64,000 nucleotides of DNA. Source: Roseovarius sp. (GTDB lineage: Bacteria; Pseudomonadota; Alphaproteobacteria; Rhodobacterales; Rhodobacteraceae). The DNA lies in NCBI RefSeq assembly GCF_027019125.1, contig NZ_JALUXE010000030.1:62001-126000 (forward strand), read 5' to 3'. Shown in pieces: positions 1-8,226 of the stretch. The translations under genes and the position numbers were made by a program. The notes under the pieces were generated by a model. That model was not told where the DNA came from and made no database searches. It saw only the letters and a program-made list of their open reading frames with translations. Position 1 is the stretch's first letter. The number at the start of each line of letters is the position of its first letter.

Positions 1-96
1 GAGTTTGCCCCGCGGTTTGCGGTGATCGACGGCGCGCGCGACCTGGACGCGGTGGCCGAGGACGTGGCCCGCGCGGTGCGGGCGCACCTGCCATGA
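1..96 (+). CDS. tmk: Thymidylate kinase, C-terminal end (partial)
   Basis: The window opens inside a reading frame of 31 codons ending in TGA. The readable part (FAPRFAVIDGARDLDAVAEDV) matches the usual end of dTMP kinase, where a conserved 'RF.VID' strand is followed by the final helix. The stop overlaps the start of holB by four bases (ATGA), and tmk-holB is a common alphaproteobacterial gene pair. The nucleotide-binding and lid regions lie outside the window, so the call rests on the short tail plus context. Confidence 0.75.
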   Translation, partial: EFAPRFAVIDGARDLDAVAEDVARAVRAHLP

Positions 97-1217
97 GCGA
101 GGATGGGCTGTTACCCGAACCGGACCGCGTTGAGGGGGCGCCGCACCCGCGCGAAACAGTGCAGCTTTTTGGTCAAGACGCGGCAGAGTCCGAGTTTCTC
201 GATGCGTTCAACACCGGGCGGCTGCATCACGGCTGGCTGATCACCGGCCCGCGTGGGGTGGGCAAGGCGACGCTGGCCTGGCGCATCGCGCGGTTCTTGC
301 TGGCCACCCCGCTGGTGCAGGAAGAGGGGCTTTTCGGTGCGCCACCGGCCCCCGTGACACTGGATGTCAGTGCGGATCATCCGGTGGCCCGGCGCATGCT
401 GGCGCTGTCTGATCCGGGGCTATTCTTGTTGCGGCGAGGCCCCACCGACAAGGGCGACCGACTGGCTGCCGAGATTCGAGTTTCCGAAGTGCGCAAGCTC
501 GGTAATTTCTTTGCCCTCTCCGCCGCGGACGGTGGGCGCCGGGTGGTGATTGTCGATGCGGCGGACGACCTCAACACCCAAGCCGCCAACGCCATCCTCA
601 AGATGCTGGAAGAACCGCCGGCGCGCACGGTGATGTTGCTCGTGTCGCACCAGCCCTCTGGCCTCTTGCCCACGATCCGCTCACGTTGCCGTACGCTGCG
701 GCTGGCCCCTCTGGGACCGCAAGAGATTGCGCAGGCGCTGGAGCAGGCGGGAATAGCGCCCGAAGGCGATCCGGTGGCACTGGCGGAATTGTCGGGCGGC
801 TCGGTCGGGGCCGCGGTGCGGATGCTCAATTTGGGGGGCCTCAAACTCTATTCCGAACTTGTGAGCCTGCTGGAGAGCCTGCCGCGCCTTGACCGCCCCC
901 GCGCCCTGCGACTGGCCGAGGCGGCAGCGACGCGGGGGGCCGAAGAGCGGCTTGATCTGCTGTTTTCATTGACAGACCTTTTGCTGGCGCGTCTGGCGCG
1001 GGCCGGGGCGACCGGCCACGCTCCACGCGCCGAGGCGGCCCCCGGCGAGGCGGCGCTCTTGGCGCGACTGGCGCCCGATGCCCGCAAGGGACGCGATTGG
1101 GCGGACTGTGCCGAGGCGATTGGCGCGCGCGCGCGGCATGGGCGGGCGGTCAACCTTGACCCTGCCAGCCTGGTCCTAGATACGGTGTTCAGGATTCAGC
1201 AAACCGCCGGGGCCTGA
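93..1217 (+). CDS. holB: DNA polymerase III subunit delta prime
   Basis: This is the clamp-loader delta' subunit (374 aa), part of the complex that opens the beta sliding clamp during replication. A P-loop-like GPRGVGKAT sits at residues 52-60. It is followed by the VVIVDAADDL strand, the LEEPP element and an IRSRC (SRC) motif, all typical of DnaX/delta' proteins. The start codon overlaps the tmk stop by 4 bp, which fixes it and implies translational coupling. The first ~20 residues are more variable than the core. The tatD gene follows after 20 bp, so tmk-holB-tatD-MBL probably form one operon. Confidence 0.93.
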   Translation: MSEDGLLPEPDRVEGAPHPRETVQLFGQDAAESEFLDAFNTGRLHHGWLITGPRGVGKATLAWRIARFLLATPLVQEEGLFGAPPAPVTLDVSADHPVARRMLALSDPGLFLLRRGPTDKGDRLAAEIRVSEVRKLGNFFALSAADGGRRVVIVDAADDLNTQAANAILKMLEEPPARTVMLLVSHQPSGLLPTIRSRCRTLRLAPLGPQEIAQALEQAGIAPEGDPVALAELSGGSVGAAVRMLNLGGLKLYSELVSLLESLPRLDRPRALRLAEAAATRGAEERLDLLFSLTDLLLARLARAGATGHAPRAEAAPGEAALLARLAPDARKGRDWADCAEAIGARARHGRAVNLDPASLVLDTVFRIQQTAGA

Positions 1218-1237
1218 GCCCCCGCCCGAGGACAGGC

Positions 1238-2029
1238 ATGAGCACCGACATTCGTATCACTGACAGCCATTGCCATCTCGATTTTCCCGATTTCGACGAA
1301 GAGCGGGATGCGGTGATCGCGCGTGCCGTTGCGTCCGGTGTGCATCGCATGGTGACGATCTGCACGCGTCTCGATCAAGAGCCGCGCGTGCGCGCCATTG
1401 CCGAGGCCCATGCGCCGGTTTTCTACGCGGCGGGTATTCACCCGATGCGCGCGGCCGAGAGCCCGTTGGTGACAGTCGATGACCTGGTGAAACTGGCGGA
1501 ACATCCCAAGTTTGTCGGTATCGGTGAGACGGGTCTTGATTATCACTACACCGCCGAGAGCGCCGAGGTGCAGAAAACCAGTCTGCGCGTGCATATCGAG
1601 GCGGCGCGGCGCACAAGTCTGCCGCTGATCATCCACGCCCGCGACGCGGATGACGACATGGCCCGCATCCTGACCGAAGAATATCGCAACGGTGCCTACA
1701 CTTGCGTTATGCATTGCTTTTCGTCGAGTGCGGCCCTCGCGCGCGCCGTGCTTGATCTGGGGTTTTACCTGTCGATGTCGGGCATCGCCGCGTTCCCCAA
1801 GAGCCAGGAGTTGCGCGATATTTTTGCAAGCGCCCCGGTGGACCGAATCCTCTTGGAAACCGATGCGCCCTATCTGGCACCACCCCCCCATCGTGGTCGC
1901 CGCAATGAGCCCGCCTATACGCTGCACACGGGCCAAAAGGGCGCAGAGGTCTTCGGGATGGACTGGCCTGAGTTTGCCGCGCAGACCGAGACCAATTTCG
2001 AGCGGCTCTTTACCAAGGCGGTGCTGTGA
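1238..2029 (+). CDS. tatD: TatD family metal-dependent DNase/hydrolase
   Basis: A 263-aa TIM-barrel amidohydrolase-superfamily nuclease. The metal-ligand motifs appear in order: DSHCHLDF near the N-terminus, the GIGETGLDYHY glutamate motif, IIHARDADDD, MHCFSSS, and LLETDAPYLAPPPHRG near the C-terminus. TatD proteins are Mg-dependent 3'-5' exonucleases linked to DNA repair. Length and motif spacing are normal. The stop codon is fused to the next start (TGATG), so it is probably co-translated with the downstream MBL-fold gene. The link to the Tat pathway is historical in name only. Confidence 0.92.
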   Translation: MSTDIRITDSHCHLDFPDFDEERDAVIARAVASGVHRMVTICTRLDQEPRVRAIAEAHAPVFYAAGIHPMRAAESPLVTVDDLVKLAEHPKFVGIGETGLDYHYTAESAEVQKTSLRVHIEAARRTSLPLIIHARDADDDMARILTEEYRNGAYTCVMHCFSSSAALARAVLDLGFYLSMSGIAAFPKSQELRDIFASAPVDRILLETDAPYLAPPPHRGRRNEPAYTLHTGQKGAEVFGMDWPEFAAQTETNFERLFTKAVL

Positions 2030-2826
2030 TGGCCGAGTTGCGCTTTACCATTCTGGGCTGTGGATCGTCCGGGGGCGTGCCGCGTCTTGGTGGGCATTGG
2101 GGCGAGTGCGACCCCACAAACCCGCGCAACACGCGCCGTCGTTGTTCGCTGCTGATCGAGCGGGAAAGCGAGAGCGGCATCACCCGCGTGTTGATCGACA
2201 GTTCGCCTGATTTGCGCGCGCAATTGCTGGATGCAGGTGTCGGCGCGCTGGATGCCGTGGTCTATACGCATTCCCACGCCGATCATGTCCATGGTATCGA
2301 CGATCTTAGGATGATCGTGTTCAACATGCGTCAACGCCTGCCGGTCTGGGCCGATGGCGACACGCAAAACGCGCTATATGCGCGGTTCGGGTATGCCTTT
2401 GTTCAACCCAAAGACAGCCCCTATCCCCCCATTCTCGACATGAACACGATTGACGGCCCCTTCGAGATCGAGGGCGCGGGCGGGACCATTCGCCTCGAGC
2501 CGTTTCAGGTCAATCACGGGTCGATCGACTCTCTTGGCTTTCGCGTGGGGGATCTGGCCTATTTGCCAGATGTGGCCGCTATCCCCGAGGATGTCTGGCC
2601 GGTGCTGAGCGGGCTCGATTGCTGGATTCTGGATGCGCTGCGCCGCACGCCCCATCCTACACACGCCCATCTGGCACTGTCGCTTGAATGGATCGCCCGC
2701 GCGGCCCCGCGCCGGGCGGTGCTGACCAATATGCATATCGACCTTGATTATCAGACCGTGGAAGAGGAGACGCCTGCGCATGTGACGCCCGCCTATGACG
2801 GAATGATCCTGCGCTATACGGTCTGA
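2029..2826 (+). CDS. MBL fold metallo-hydrolase (PhnP/RNase Z-like)
   Basis: A 265-aa metallo-beta-lactamase-fold hydrolase. The N-terminus has the glycine-rich GCGSSGGVPRLGG loop seen in PhnP-like phosphodiesterases. The zinc motif THSHADHVHGIDDLR follows at about residues 80-94, with later ligands near VNHG and in LAYLPDV. PhnP-type enzymes cleave cyclic phosphate or phosphodiester bonds; no phosphonate genes are nearby, so the substrate is unknown. I chose the ATG at 2029, one base into the tatD stop (TGATG), over the GTG three bases earlier. Its position directly after tatD suggests a nucleic-acid or nucleotide role (inference). Confidence 0.85.
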   Translation: MAELRFTILGCGSSGGVPRLGGHWGECDPTNPRNTRRRCSLLIERESESGITRVLIDSSPDLRAQLLDAGVGALDAVVYTHSHADHVHGIDDLRMIVFNMRQRLPVWADGDTQNALYARFGYAFVQPKDSPYPPILDMNTIDGPFEIEGAGGTIRLEPFQVNHGSIDSLGFRVGDLAYLPDVAAIPEDVWPVLSGLDCWILDALRRTPHPTHAHLALSLEWIARAAPRRAVLTNMHIDLDYQTVEEETPAHVTPAYDGMILRYTV

Positions 2827-2831
2827 GCGCG

Positions 2832-3761
2832 ATGCAGGCGCTGTTTGAAATCATCCTGCCGGTCTTTCTGGTGATCGGCTTTGGCTATGTCGCGGTCTGG
2901 CGACGCTGGTTCAGTCAGGCAGGCGTGGATGGGTTGATGAGTTTCACTCAGAAATTCGCCATTCCCTGTCTGCTTTTCACCGCGATTTCCCGCCTTGATC
3001 TGGGGCAGAGTTTCGATTGGCGGCTTTTGCTCAGTTTCTACGTCGGCGCAAGCTCGGGCTTCGCTCTCGGGCTTTTTGGGGCGCGCATTATCTTTGGCCG
3101 CTCGTGGGAGGATGCGGTGGCCATCGGCTTTTGCTGCCTCTTTTCCAACTCGCTGCTTCTGGGCCTGCCGATCATGGAGCGCGCCTATGGCACCGATGCC
3201 CTCGCCGCGAATTTCGCCATCATCGCGGTGCATTCGCCGTTTTGCTACGGTCTGGGCATCACCGTAATGGAAATCGTCAAGGCGCGGGGTACGGCTGGGC
3301 CAAAAGTGGCGGTCAAGGTGCTGAGGGCGATGTTTTCCAACACGCTGATCATGGGGGTGGCCGCAGGGTTTGTGGTCAACCTTTCGGGGGTGGTGTTGCC
3401 CTCGCCCGTGCAGCAGGGGTTTGACCTGATCGCGCGGGCCGCCCTGCCGGCGGCGCTCTTTGGCTTGGGCGGGGTGTTGGTGCAATATCGCCCCGAGGGG
3501 GATCTGCGGGCAATCCTCTTTGTCTGCCTGATTTCGCTGGTTGTGCATCCGGCGATTACCTTTGGTCTTGGTCTGGGGATTGGCCTGCCGGTTGAGGGCG
3601 TTCGCTCTGCGGTGGTGACGGCGGCGATGGCGCCGGGGGTCAATGCCTATGTCTTTGCCAATATCTACGGCCACGCCAAGCGGGTTGCGGCATCGAGCGT
3701 GCTCTTGTCAACCGCGCTCACAATTGTCACGGCGTGGGTCTGGCTGCAGATTTTGCCGTGA
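2832..3761 (+). CDS. AEC family transporter (auxin efflux carrier-like)
   Basis: A 309-aa inner-membrane protein with about ten hydrophobic helices in two halves of five, the layout of the AEC/BART superfamily. It begins MQALFEIILPVFLVIGFGYV, typical of the family, and ends in a hydrophobic helix. Members carry malonate, malate or other small acids; nothing here fixes the substrate. It starts 5 bp after the MBL gene, so it is likely the last gene of the same transcript. It converges with the minus-strand glycosyltransferase-like gene. Confidence 0.85.
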   Translation: MQALFEIILPVFLVIGFGYVAVWRRWFSQAGVDGLMSFTQKFAIPCLLFTAISRLDLGQSFDWRLLLSFYVGASSGFALGLFGARIIFGRSWEDAVAIGFCCLFSNSLLLGLPIMERAYGTDALAANFAIIAVHSPFCYGLGITVMEIVKARGTAGPKVAVKVLRAMFSNTLIMGVAAGFVVNLSGVVLPSPVQQGFDLIARAALPAALFGLGGVLVQYRPEGDLRAILFVCLISLVVHPAITFGLGLGIGLPVEGVRSAVVTAAMAPGVNAYVFANIYGHAKRVAASSVLLSTALTIVTAWVWLQILP

Positions 3762-3782
3762 TCCAAGGCACTTGGGGCGGAG

Positions 3783-4787
3783 TCAACGCATCCAGAACCC
3801 GTTGCGTTTGATCGTATTGCGGATCACCTGTTCGCGGCGCGGCAGGTCGTTCTGGTCAAACAGCGCCCGCACTTTCAGCCCACGCCCCTGATAGATCATC
3901 CGCTTGGCTGGCTCGTAATTCTTGAGCACGCGTTTGATCTTGTTGGGGGCCGTCACCTCGTGCAGAACCTCGACAACATGGTCGGCCTCGCGCGCATAGA
4001 GCAGCGGCAAGAGCCGGTAATGACAACTGACCGCGCCATCCAAAAGGCCGGGTGGCAAGGTATCGCGCCCGCCGCCAAGTGCATGGATCACCAAGGGCAG
4101 GGCCACTTGGTCAAGCCAAGGGTCCAGGGATTGCAGGAGCAGTTCGCGCGGCGTGTCATCGCGGATGCCAAGTGCATAGTCGAGAAAGCGTTGGCCAAAG
4201 ACATGCGGGCATTTGTAGAAAAAGAAACCCGCATTGAAATAGAGATAGCGCTGCCAGTAGCCATCGGGTTGGTTTGGGTCAAGCGAGGCCTCGAAATCAA
4301 GCCCGAAGCGGTCGTAGAGCGATTTCCATATCTGGCTGTAGGTGGGGCCATAAAGCTCGATCTGCGGCCAGGTGCCCTCGCGGCGCAAAGATGCCGTAGG
4401 GCGGCTGAAATCAAAGGGCACTGAGCCGAGATCGCCACAGATCAGCGTATCCGTGTCGAAAAACACAAAAGGCTTCCCCTTCGGCAGGGCAAAGAGCGCC
4501 TCGATCTTGTTGCCATAGGGATAGGCCGCGCCGAAATGGCGGCTCTCGAACGGCAGGAATTCCGCGCCGAGATCGGTCAAGAGCGCGCGGCTGTCGGCGT
4601 CCTTGATGCGCGGGTCGTCGCGCCAGAGCGGCCCAGGCTGCGGTTCTGCCACAAAGAGACGACCCGCAAAGTCAGGCGAGGCGGCGCGCAGCGATGCCGC
4701 AAAGAGAATGGCCTCGTATTGCAGACGACCAGCCTGACCGACGATCAGGATATTATAGCTTTGGGGCGCCTGTTTTGGGGGGGCCAT
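3783..4787 (-). CDS. Glycosyltransferase-like protein (GT-A fold, DxD motif)
   Basis: A protein of 334 aa from the ATG at 4787, where the N-terminus MAPPKQAPQSYNILIVGQAG leads into a first beta strand; a longer start at 4868 is possible but adds an unconserved-looking leader. An FFDTDTLICGD segment near residue 125 is the DxD metal/nucleotide-sugar motif of GT-A (GT8-like) transferases. The C-terminal third is rich in aromatic and basic residues. No signal peptide or membrane segment is visible, so it probably acts in the cytoplasm. No sugar pathway genes adjoin it, so donor and acceptor are unknown. Confidence 0.6.
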   Translation of the reverse strand: MAPPKQAPQSYNILIVGQAGRLQYEAILFAASLRAASPDFAGRLFVAEPQPGPLWRDDPRIKDADSRALLTDLGAEFLPFESRHFGAAYPYGNKIEALFALPKGKPFVFFDTDTLICGDLGSVPFDFSRPTASLRREGTWPQIELYGPTYSQIWKSLYDRFGLDFEASLDPNQPDGYWQRYLYFNAGFFFYKCPHVFGQRFLDYALGIRDDTPRELLLQSLDPWLDQVALPLVIHALGGGRDTLPPGLLDGAVSCHYRLLPLLYAREADHVVEVLHEVTAPNKIKRVLKNYEPAKRMIYQGRGLKVRALFDQNDLPRREQVIRNTIKRNGFWMR

Positions 4788-4878
4788 TCTGTCGTGATCC
4801 TGCCTGACTGCCGCCGACACTATGGAGTTTTCCATGGCGCAGATAAAGCGGTTATCGCAGGGCGGCACCGCGCGGGGA

Positions 4879-5610
4879 TCAAAAGCGCAGGGTCAAACCC
4901 GCAAGCGGGCCCGAGAATGTCGCGTCAAACTTTCGGCCGTTCTTGCTGTAATCCACGTAAAGATGTCGGTAGCCCGCCGAGAGCCACAGCCGGTCATTGG
5001 CCTGCCAGTTGAGCGTGCCGACAAGCTGCGATGTCATGTCAGAGCCTCCACCAAAGCCGCCGACATCGGCATAACCGACAAAGGACCATCGGTCCGAGAG
5101 GCGGATATTGGTGCGTGCAGCGAGGATCGGATCGGTGAAACTCACGTCGATTCCGCCAGCAAGGCCAGGCACTGGCGTTGTCGCGCGCCCCTCGACCCGC
5201 CAATGGCGCAGACCTGCCAAGACATCCACCGTCGCATCGGGTGTTGTCAGCGCCCGGTAGCCCGCGGTCAGCGTCAGCGAGGATTGCTCGATGCGGCCCC
5301 GCGCAGGCAAGCCGGGGGCGGGCAATGGCACCGTGCCGCGCCGTGAGCTGGCCGATTGCGACAGGTCGCCCATCACCACAAAGCGATGATAGCGCGCATA
5401 GCCCGTGAGGAAAAACGCCGTGTCGAGGTCTTCGAGAACGTCTGCAAGCCCCTTGTCGAAGCGCAGCGACGGGCCGCCTGCGCGCGGCGTGATCGTGCCG
5501 CCGATCCCCGCCCCCCAAGCATAGGGCGTGATCTGCGCGCTCCAGTCCTGTGCATGTGCGGGGGGAGCGAGGCCGAGGATCGTGCAGAAGGCCAGCAGAG
5601 TGTTTCTCAT
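4879..5610 (-). CDS. Outer-membrane beta-barrel protein
   Basis: From the ATG at 5610 the product is 243 aa. It begins with a clear signal peptide (MRNTLLAFCTILGLAPPAHAQ, cleavage after AHA). The rest alternates polar and aromatic/aliphatic residues in strand-length runs (for example SAQITPYAWGAG and WLSAGYRHLYVDY) and ends ...GLTLRF, with the terminal Phe typical of outer-membrane barrels. It resembles small OmpA/OmpW-type or porin-like barrels, but I cannot name the family. Its ATG overlaps the TGA at 5607-5609 that would end an uninterrupted upstream amidohydrolase, so the two genes were probably translationally coupled before the TAG arose. Confidence 0.72.
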   Translation of the reverse strand: MRNTLLAFCTILGLAPPAHAQDWSAQITPYAWGAGIGGTITPRAGGPSLRFDKGLADVLEDLDTAFFLTGYARYHRFVVMGDLSQSASSRRGTVPLPAPGLPARGRIEQSSLTLTAGYRALTTPDATVDVLAGLRHWRVEGRATTPVPGLAGGIDVSFTDPILAARTNIRLSDRWSFVGYADVGGFGGGSDMTSQLVGTLNWQANDRLWLSAGYRHLYVDYSKNGRKFDATFSGPLAGLTLRF

Positions 5611-5681
5611 CCCAGCATGTCCTTTACGACCGTCCCGCCTTTGAGGATCATGGCGAGGCTCTGCTCGGGCCGATCCAGCCA

Positions 5682-7067
5682 CTAAAGCCCCGCTTCGGGA
5701 TCGCCCTCGACCACCAAAAGATCGGCCATTGCCCCTTCGGCGATCACGCCCAAGCGTCCCTCATAGCCCATGCGTTCCCCTGACATGGCCAGCAGGTCGC
5801 CCGCCGCCCCCGTCGCCATGCGCAGCGCCTCGAGCGGGGCCATGAAGCGGGTCAGCTTGGCCAGTTGCCGCCCTTGGCTTTGGGCCCCTGCGGGGTTCAT
5901 CAGGATGTCAGTGCCAAAGGCCATGTTCACCCCTTCGGCCCGGCCAATCTCGAAGGCGCGCACCGTGCCGCTGGCGACCTCATCCGCCTTTGCCTGCTGG
6001 CGCGGATCGGATTTGGGGTTGGAGTCCTCATCGGCAAGAAAGGGCTGGATCGACCACCACGCGCCTGCATCGCGCATCATCCGCACGGTTTCCAGATCCG
6101 CCAATTGCCCGTGCTCAATGGATTTCACCCCTGCGCGGACTGCGCGCTGGATGCCCTTGGGGGTGTAGACATGGGCACAGACATAGGTACCCCAATCTGC
6201 TGCGGCCTCGACGGCGGCGCGCATCTCGTCTTCGGTGAATTGCAGGCTCTCAAGCGGATCATAGAGCGAGGTGACACCCCCTCCGGCCATGATCTTGATC
6301 TGGCTGGCGCCCTTCATCAATTGCTCGCGGGTGCGGCGCAAAACCTCGGCCCGCCCGTCGGCGATGGCCACCACGCCCGCCCGCTCGGCGTAGCTCAGAT
6401 CGCCGTCGGCGCGCGGCAATTCCGAGGTCATGCGAAAATCGCCATGCCCCGAGGTCTGCGACAGCATGGCACCCGACGCCAGAATGCGTGGCCCGGGCAG
6501 GACACCCCTGTCGATTGCCAGCTTGAGACCAAAGGCCGGCCCTCCCGTGTCACGCACCGTGGTAAATCCGCGCATGAGCGTGGCCCCAGCCTCGCGCCCT
6601 GCCATGAGATGCACAAAACCGATGTCGGCGCTCATCGCCTGAAGCTGCGTCACGGCGACAAGCGTGCTGTGCCAATGCGCGTCAATGAGACCGGGAATGA
6701 CCGCGCGTCCACCGCAGTCGATGCGTTCGGCTTGGGCCGGTCCTTGGCCCACCGGAGGTAGGGTAGTGATCCGCCCCCCCTCGACCAGGATGTCGTGCCC
6801 CTGGATCAGGTCGAGGTCATGGCCGTTGAAATAGCGCAAATTGGTCAGGAGCAGGGGGCGACCCGGGGTCTGGGCCCGCGCCGGTTTTGACGCCAGCCCG
6901 AACCCCGCATAAAGACCGACAACTGCCGCCACCCCGCCCAACATCATACGGCGGTTGAGGTCTGCCTCGATCCGGGCAAAGGCCGCCTGCGTCCTCGGCG
7001 CGCCGCAAAGGCAGCAATCCAAGGCGGCATGCGGAATTTGGTGCGCGGTCCTGCAAATCTGACACAT
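5682..7067 (-). CDS. Tat-exported metal-dependent amidohydrolase, C-terminus cut by in-frame TAG
   Basis: A 461-aa amidohydrolase-superfamily protein of the imidazolonepropionase-like group. Visible motifs are PGLIDAHWH (HxH metal site), KIMAGGGVTS, CAHVYTP, SIEHG and FGTDIL (Asp ligand). Residues 39-66 form a twin-arginine signal (RRMMLGGVAAVVG...ARAQ), so the enzyme is likely periplasmic. They are preceded by an unusual Cys-rich n-region (C2, C5, C18, C19, C21). The frame ends at a TAG (5682-5684) just after the family's ADLLVVEGDP segment. Reading on gives 24 more codons, including MILKGGTVVKDMLG, the usual C-terminal strand, then a TGA overlapping the next gene's ATG. The substrate is unknown. 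Confidence 0.8.
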   Translation of the reverse strand: MCQICRTAHQIPHAALDCCLCGAPRTQAAFARIEADLNRRMMLGGVAAVVGLYAGFGLASKPARAQTPGRPLLLTNLRYFNGHDLDLIQGHDILVEGGRITTLPPVGQGPAQAERIDCGGRAVIPGLIDAHWHSTLVAVTQLQAMSADIGFVHLMAGREAGATLMRGFTTVRDTGGPAFGLKLAIDRGVLPGPRILASGAMLSQTSGHGDFRMTSELPRADGDLSYAERAGVVAIADGRAEVLRRTREQLMKGASQIKIMAGGGVTSLYDPLESLQFTEDEMRAAVEAAADWGTYVCAHVYTPKGIQRAVRAGVKSIEHGQLADLETVRMMRDAGAWWSIQPFLADEDSNPKSDPRQQAKADEVASGTVRAFEIGRAEGVNMAFGTDILMNPAGAQSQGRQLAKLTRFMAPLEALRMATGAAGDLLAMSGERMGYEGRLGVIAEGAMADLLVVEGDPEAGL

Positions 7068-7230
7068 TGGAATCGCTTCTCTTTGATGTCTTTACGGGCA
7101 GAGGGCGCAGGGCGCACCATCCTCTACCCTCAAGGTAGCGACGAGAGAGGCAAGGTCAACGCAGGTGACTGCCGTATGCGCGGCGCAAAACCCTGTCGGT
7201 GCGCCAACGCCGTTAGAAATAGGGGGAAAG

Positions 7231-7314
7231 TGGTGGGCGACCCTGGAATCGAACCAGGCGTGCGTCTCCGCGAGGGAGTTACAGTCCCCTGCCACACCTT
7301 GCGGCCTGTCGCCC
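7231..7314 (-). tRNA. tRNA-Tyr (GTA)
   Basis: The minus strand folds as a class II tRNA. The acceptor is GGGCGAC/GTCGCCC with discriminator A and encoded CCA at 7231-7233. The D arm is GCC/GGC, the anticodon loop is CTGTAAC (GTA at positions 34-36), the variable arm is long, and the T loop is TTCGATT. The GTA anticodon and long variable arm define bacterial tRNA-Tyr. It lies divergent from rlmB. Confidence 0.96.
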
Positions 7315-7449
7315 ACTTTCCCAGCACTTGCGTGCCGGACGTGGGGGGCTGATTACTAGTGGCCGGATGCTGCGTCAACCGGAAAATCGCTTGCAAGCGG
7401 TAGCCGCCCGTCGCATTGTCGCGGGCCGGAAAAGAGGGGCCTTATAGCC

Positions 7450-8226
7450 ATGAAAAAACCCCGTTGGGTGATCGACAAGGAACAGGCCAAGCGGGCCGCA
7501 GCCTCTGAGACCGTATGGCTGTTTGGCTTGCACGCCGTGCGCGATGCGTTGGAAAACCCGGACCGCGAAAAGCTGCGCCTGATCGTGACCAAAAACGCCG
7601 CCGACAAGCTGGAAGCTGCGATTGCAGCCAGCGGAATCACGCCCGAAGAGGTAGACCCGCGCAAGTTCAACGCGCCGCTTGATCCCGGTTCGGTGCATCA
7701 AGGGGCCGCGCTTGAGGTCAAACCGCTGGACTGGGGTCCGATGGCTGAGGTTTGCCTCGGAGATGGGCGCACCGCCCCGCGCGTGGTGCTCTTGGACAGG
7801 GTCACGGACCCGCATAACGTGGGCGCAATCCTGCGCTCTGCGGAAGTCTTCGGTGCGCGGGCGGTCATCGCCCCCCGTCACCACGCCGCGCCCGAGACCG
7901 GGGCCCTCGCCAAGACCGCCAGCGGCGCGCTGGAACGGCAGCCCTATCTGCGCGTGCGCAATCTGGCCGATGCGATCATCGAGTTGCAGGCGATGGGTTA
8001 TCTGGTGCTGGGGTTGGCCGGTGAGGCGGAGATGAGCATCGAGGCTGTGTTGGAGGGCAAGCGCGACCGGCCCGTGGCGCTTGTGCTGGGGGCCGAGGGG
8101 CCGGGCCTGCGCGAGCGCACCCGCGAGGTCTGCGATGCGCTGGTTCGGATTGAATATGCCAGCGACTTCGGCTCACTCAACGTGTCGAACGCGGCCGCGG
8201 TGGCCCTCTACGCCGCGCGGGGTTGA
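7450..8226 (+). CDS. rlmB: 23S rRNA (guanosine-2'-O-)-methyltransferase RlmB (TrmH family)
   Basis: A 258-aa SpoU/TrmH-family 2'-O-ribose methyltransferase. An N-terminal L30e-like substrate-binding domain (about residues 15-95) precedes the SPOUT domain. The three SPOUT motifs are visible: DRVTDPHNVGAILRSAEVFGA, LVLGAEGPGLRE and FGSLNVSNAAAVALY. RlmB methylates G2251 of 23S rRNA in E. coli; a related TrmH-type target cannot be excluded from sequence alone. Its last 19 bases overlap the 3' end of the convergent membrane-protein gene. Confidence 0.88.
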   Translation: MKKPRWVIDKEQAKRAAASETVWLFGLHAVRDALENPDREKLRLIVTKNAADKLEAAIAASGITPEEVDPRKFNAPLDPGSVHQGAALEVKPLDWGPMAEVCLGDGRTAPRVVLLDRVTDPHNVGAILRSAEVFGARAVIAPRHHAAPETGALAKTASGALERQPYLRVRNLADAIIELQAMGYLVLGLAGEAEMSIEAVLEGKRDRPVALVLGAEGPGLRERTREVCDALVRIEYASDFGSLNVSNAAAVALYAARG

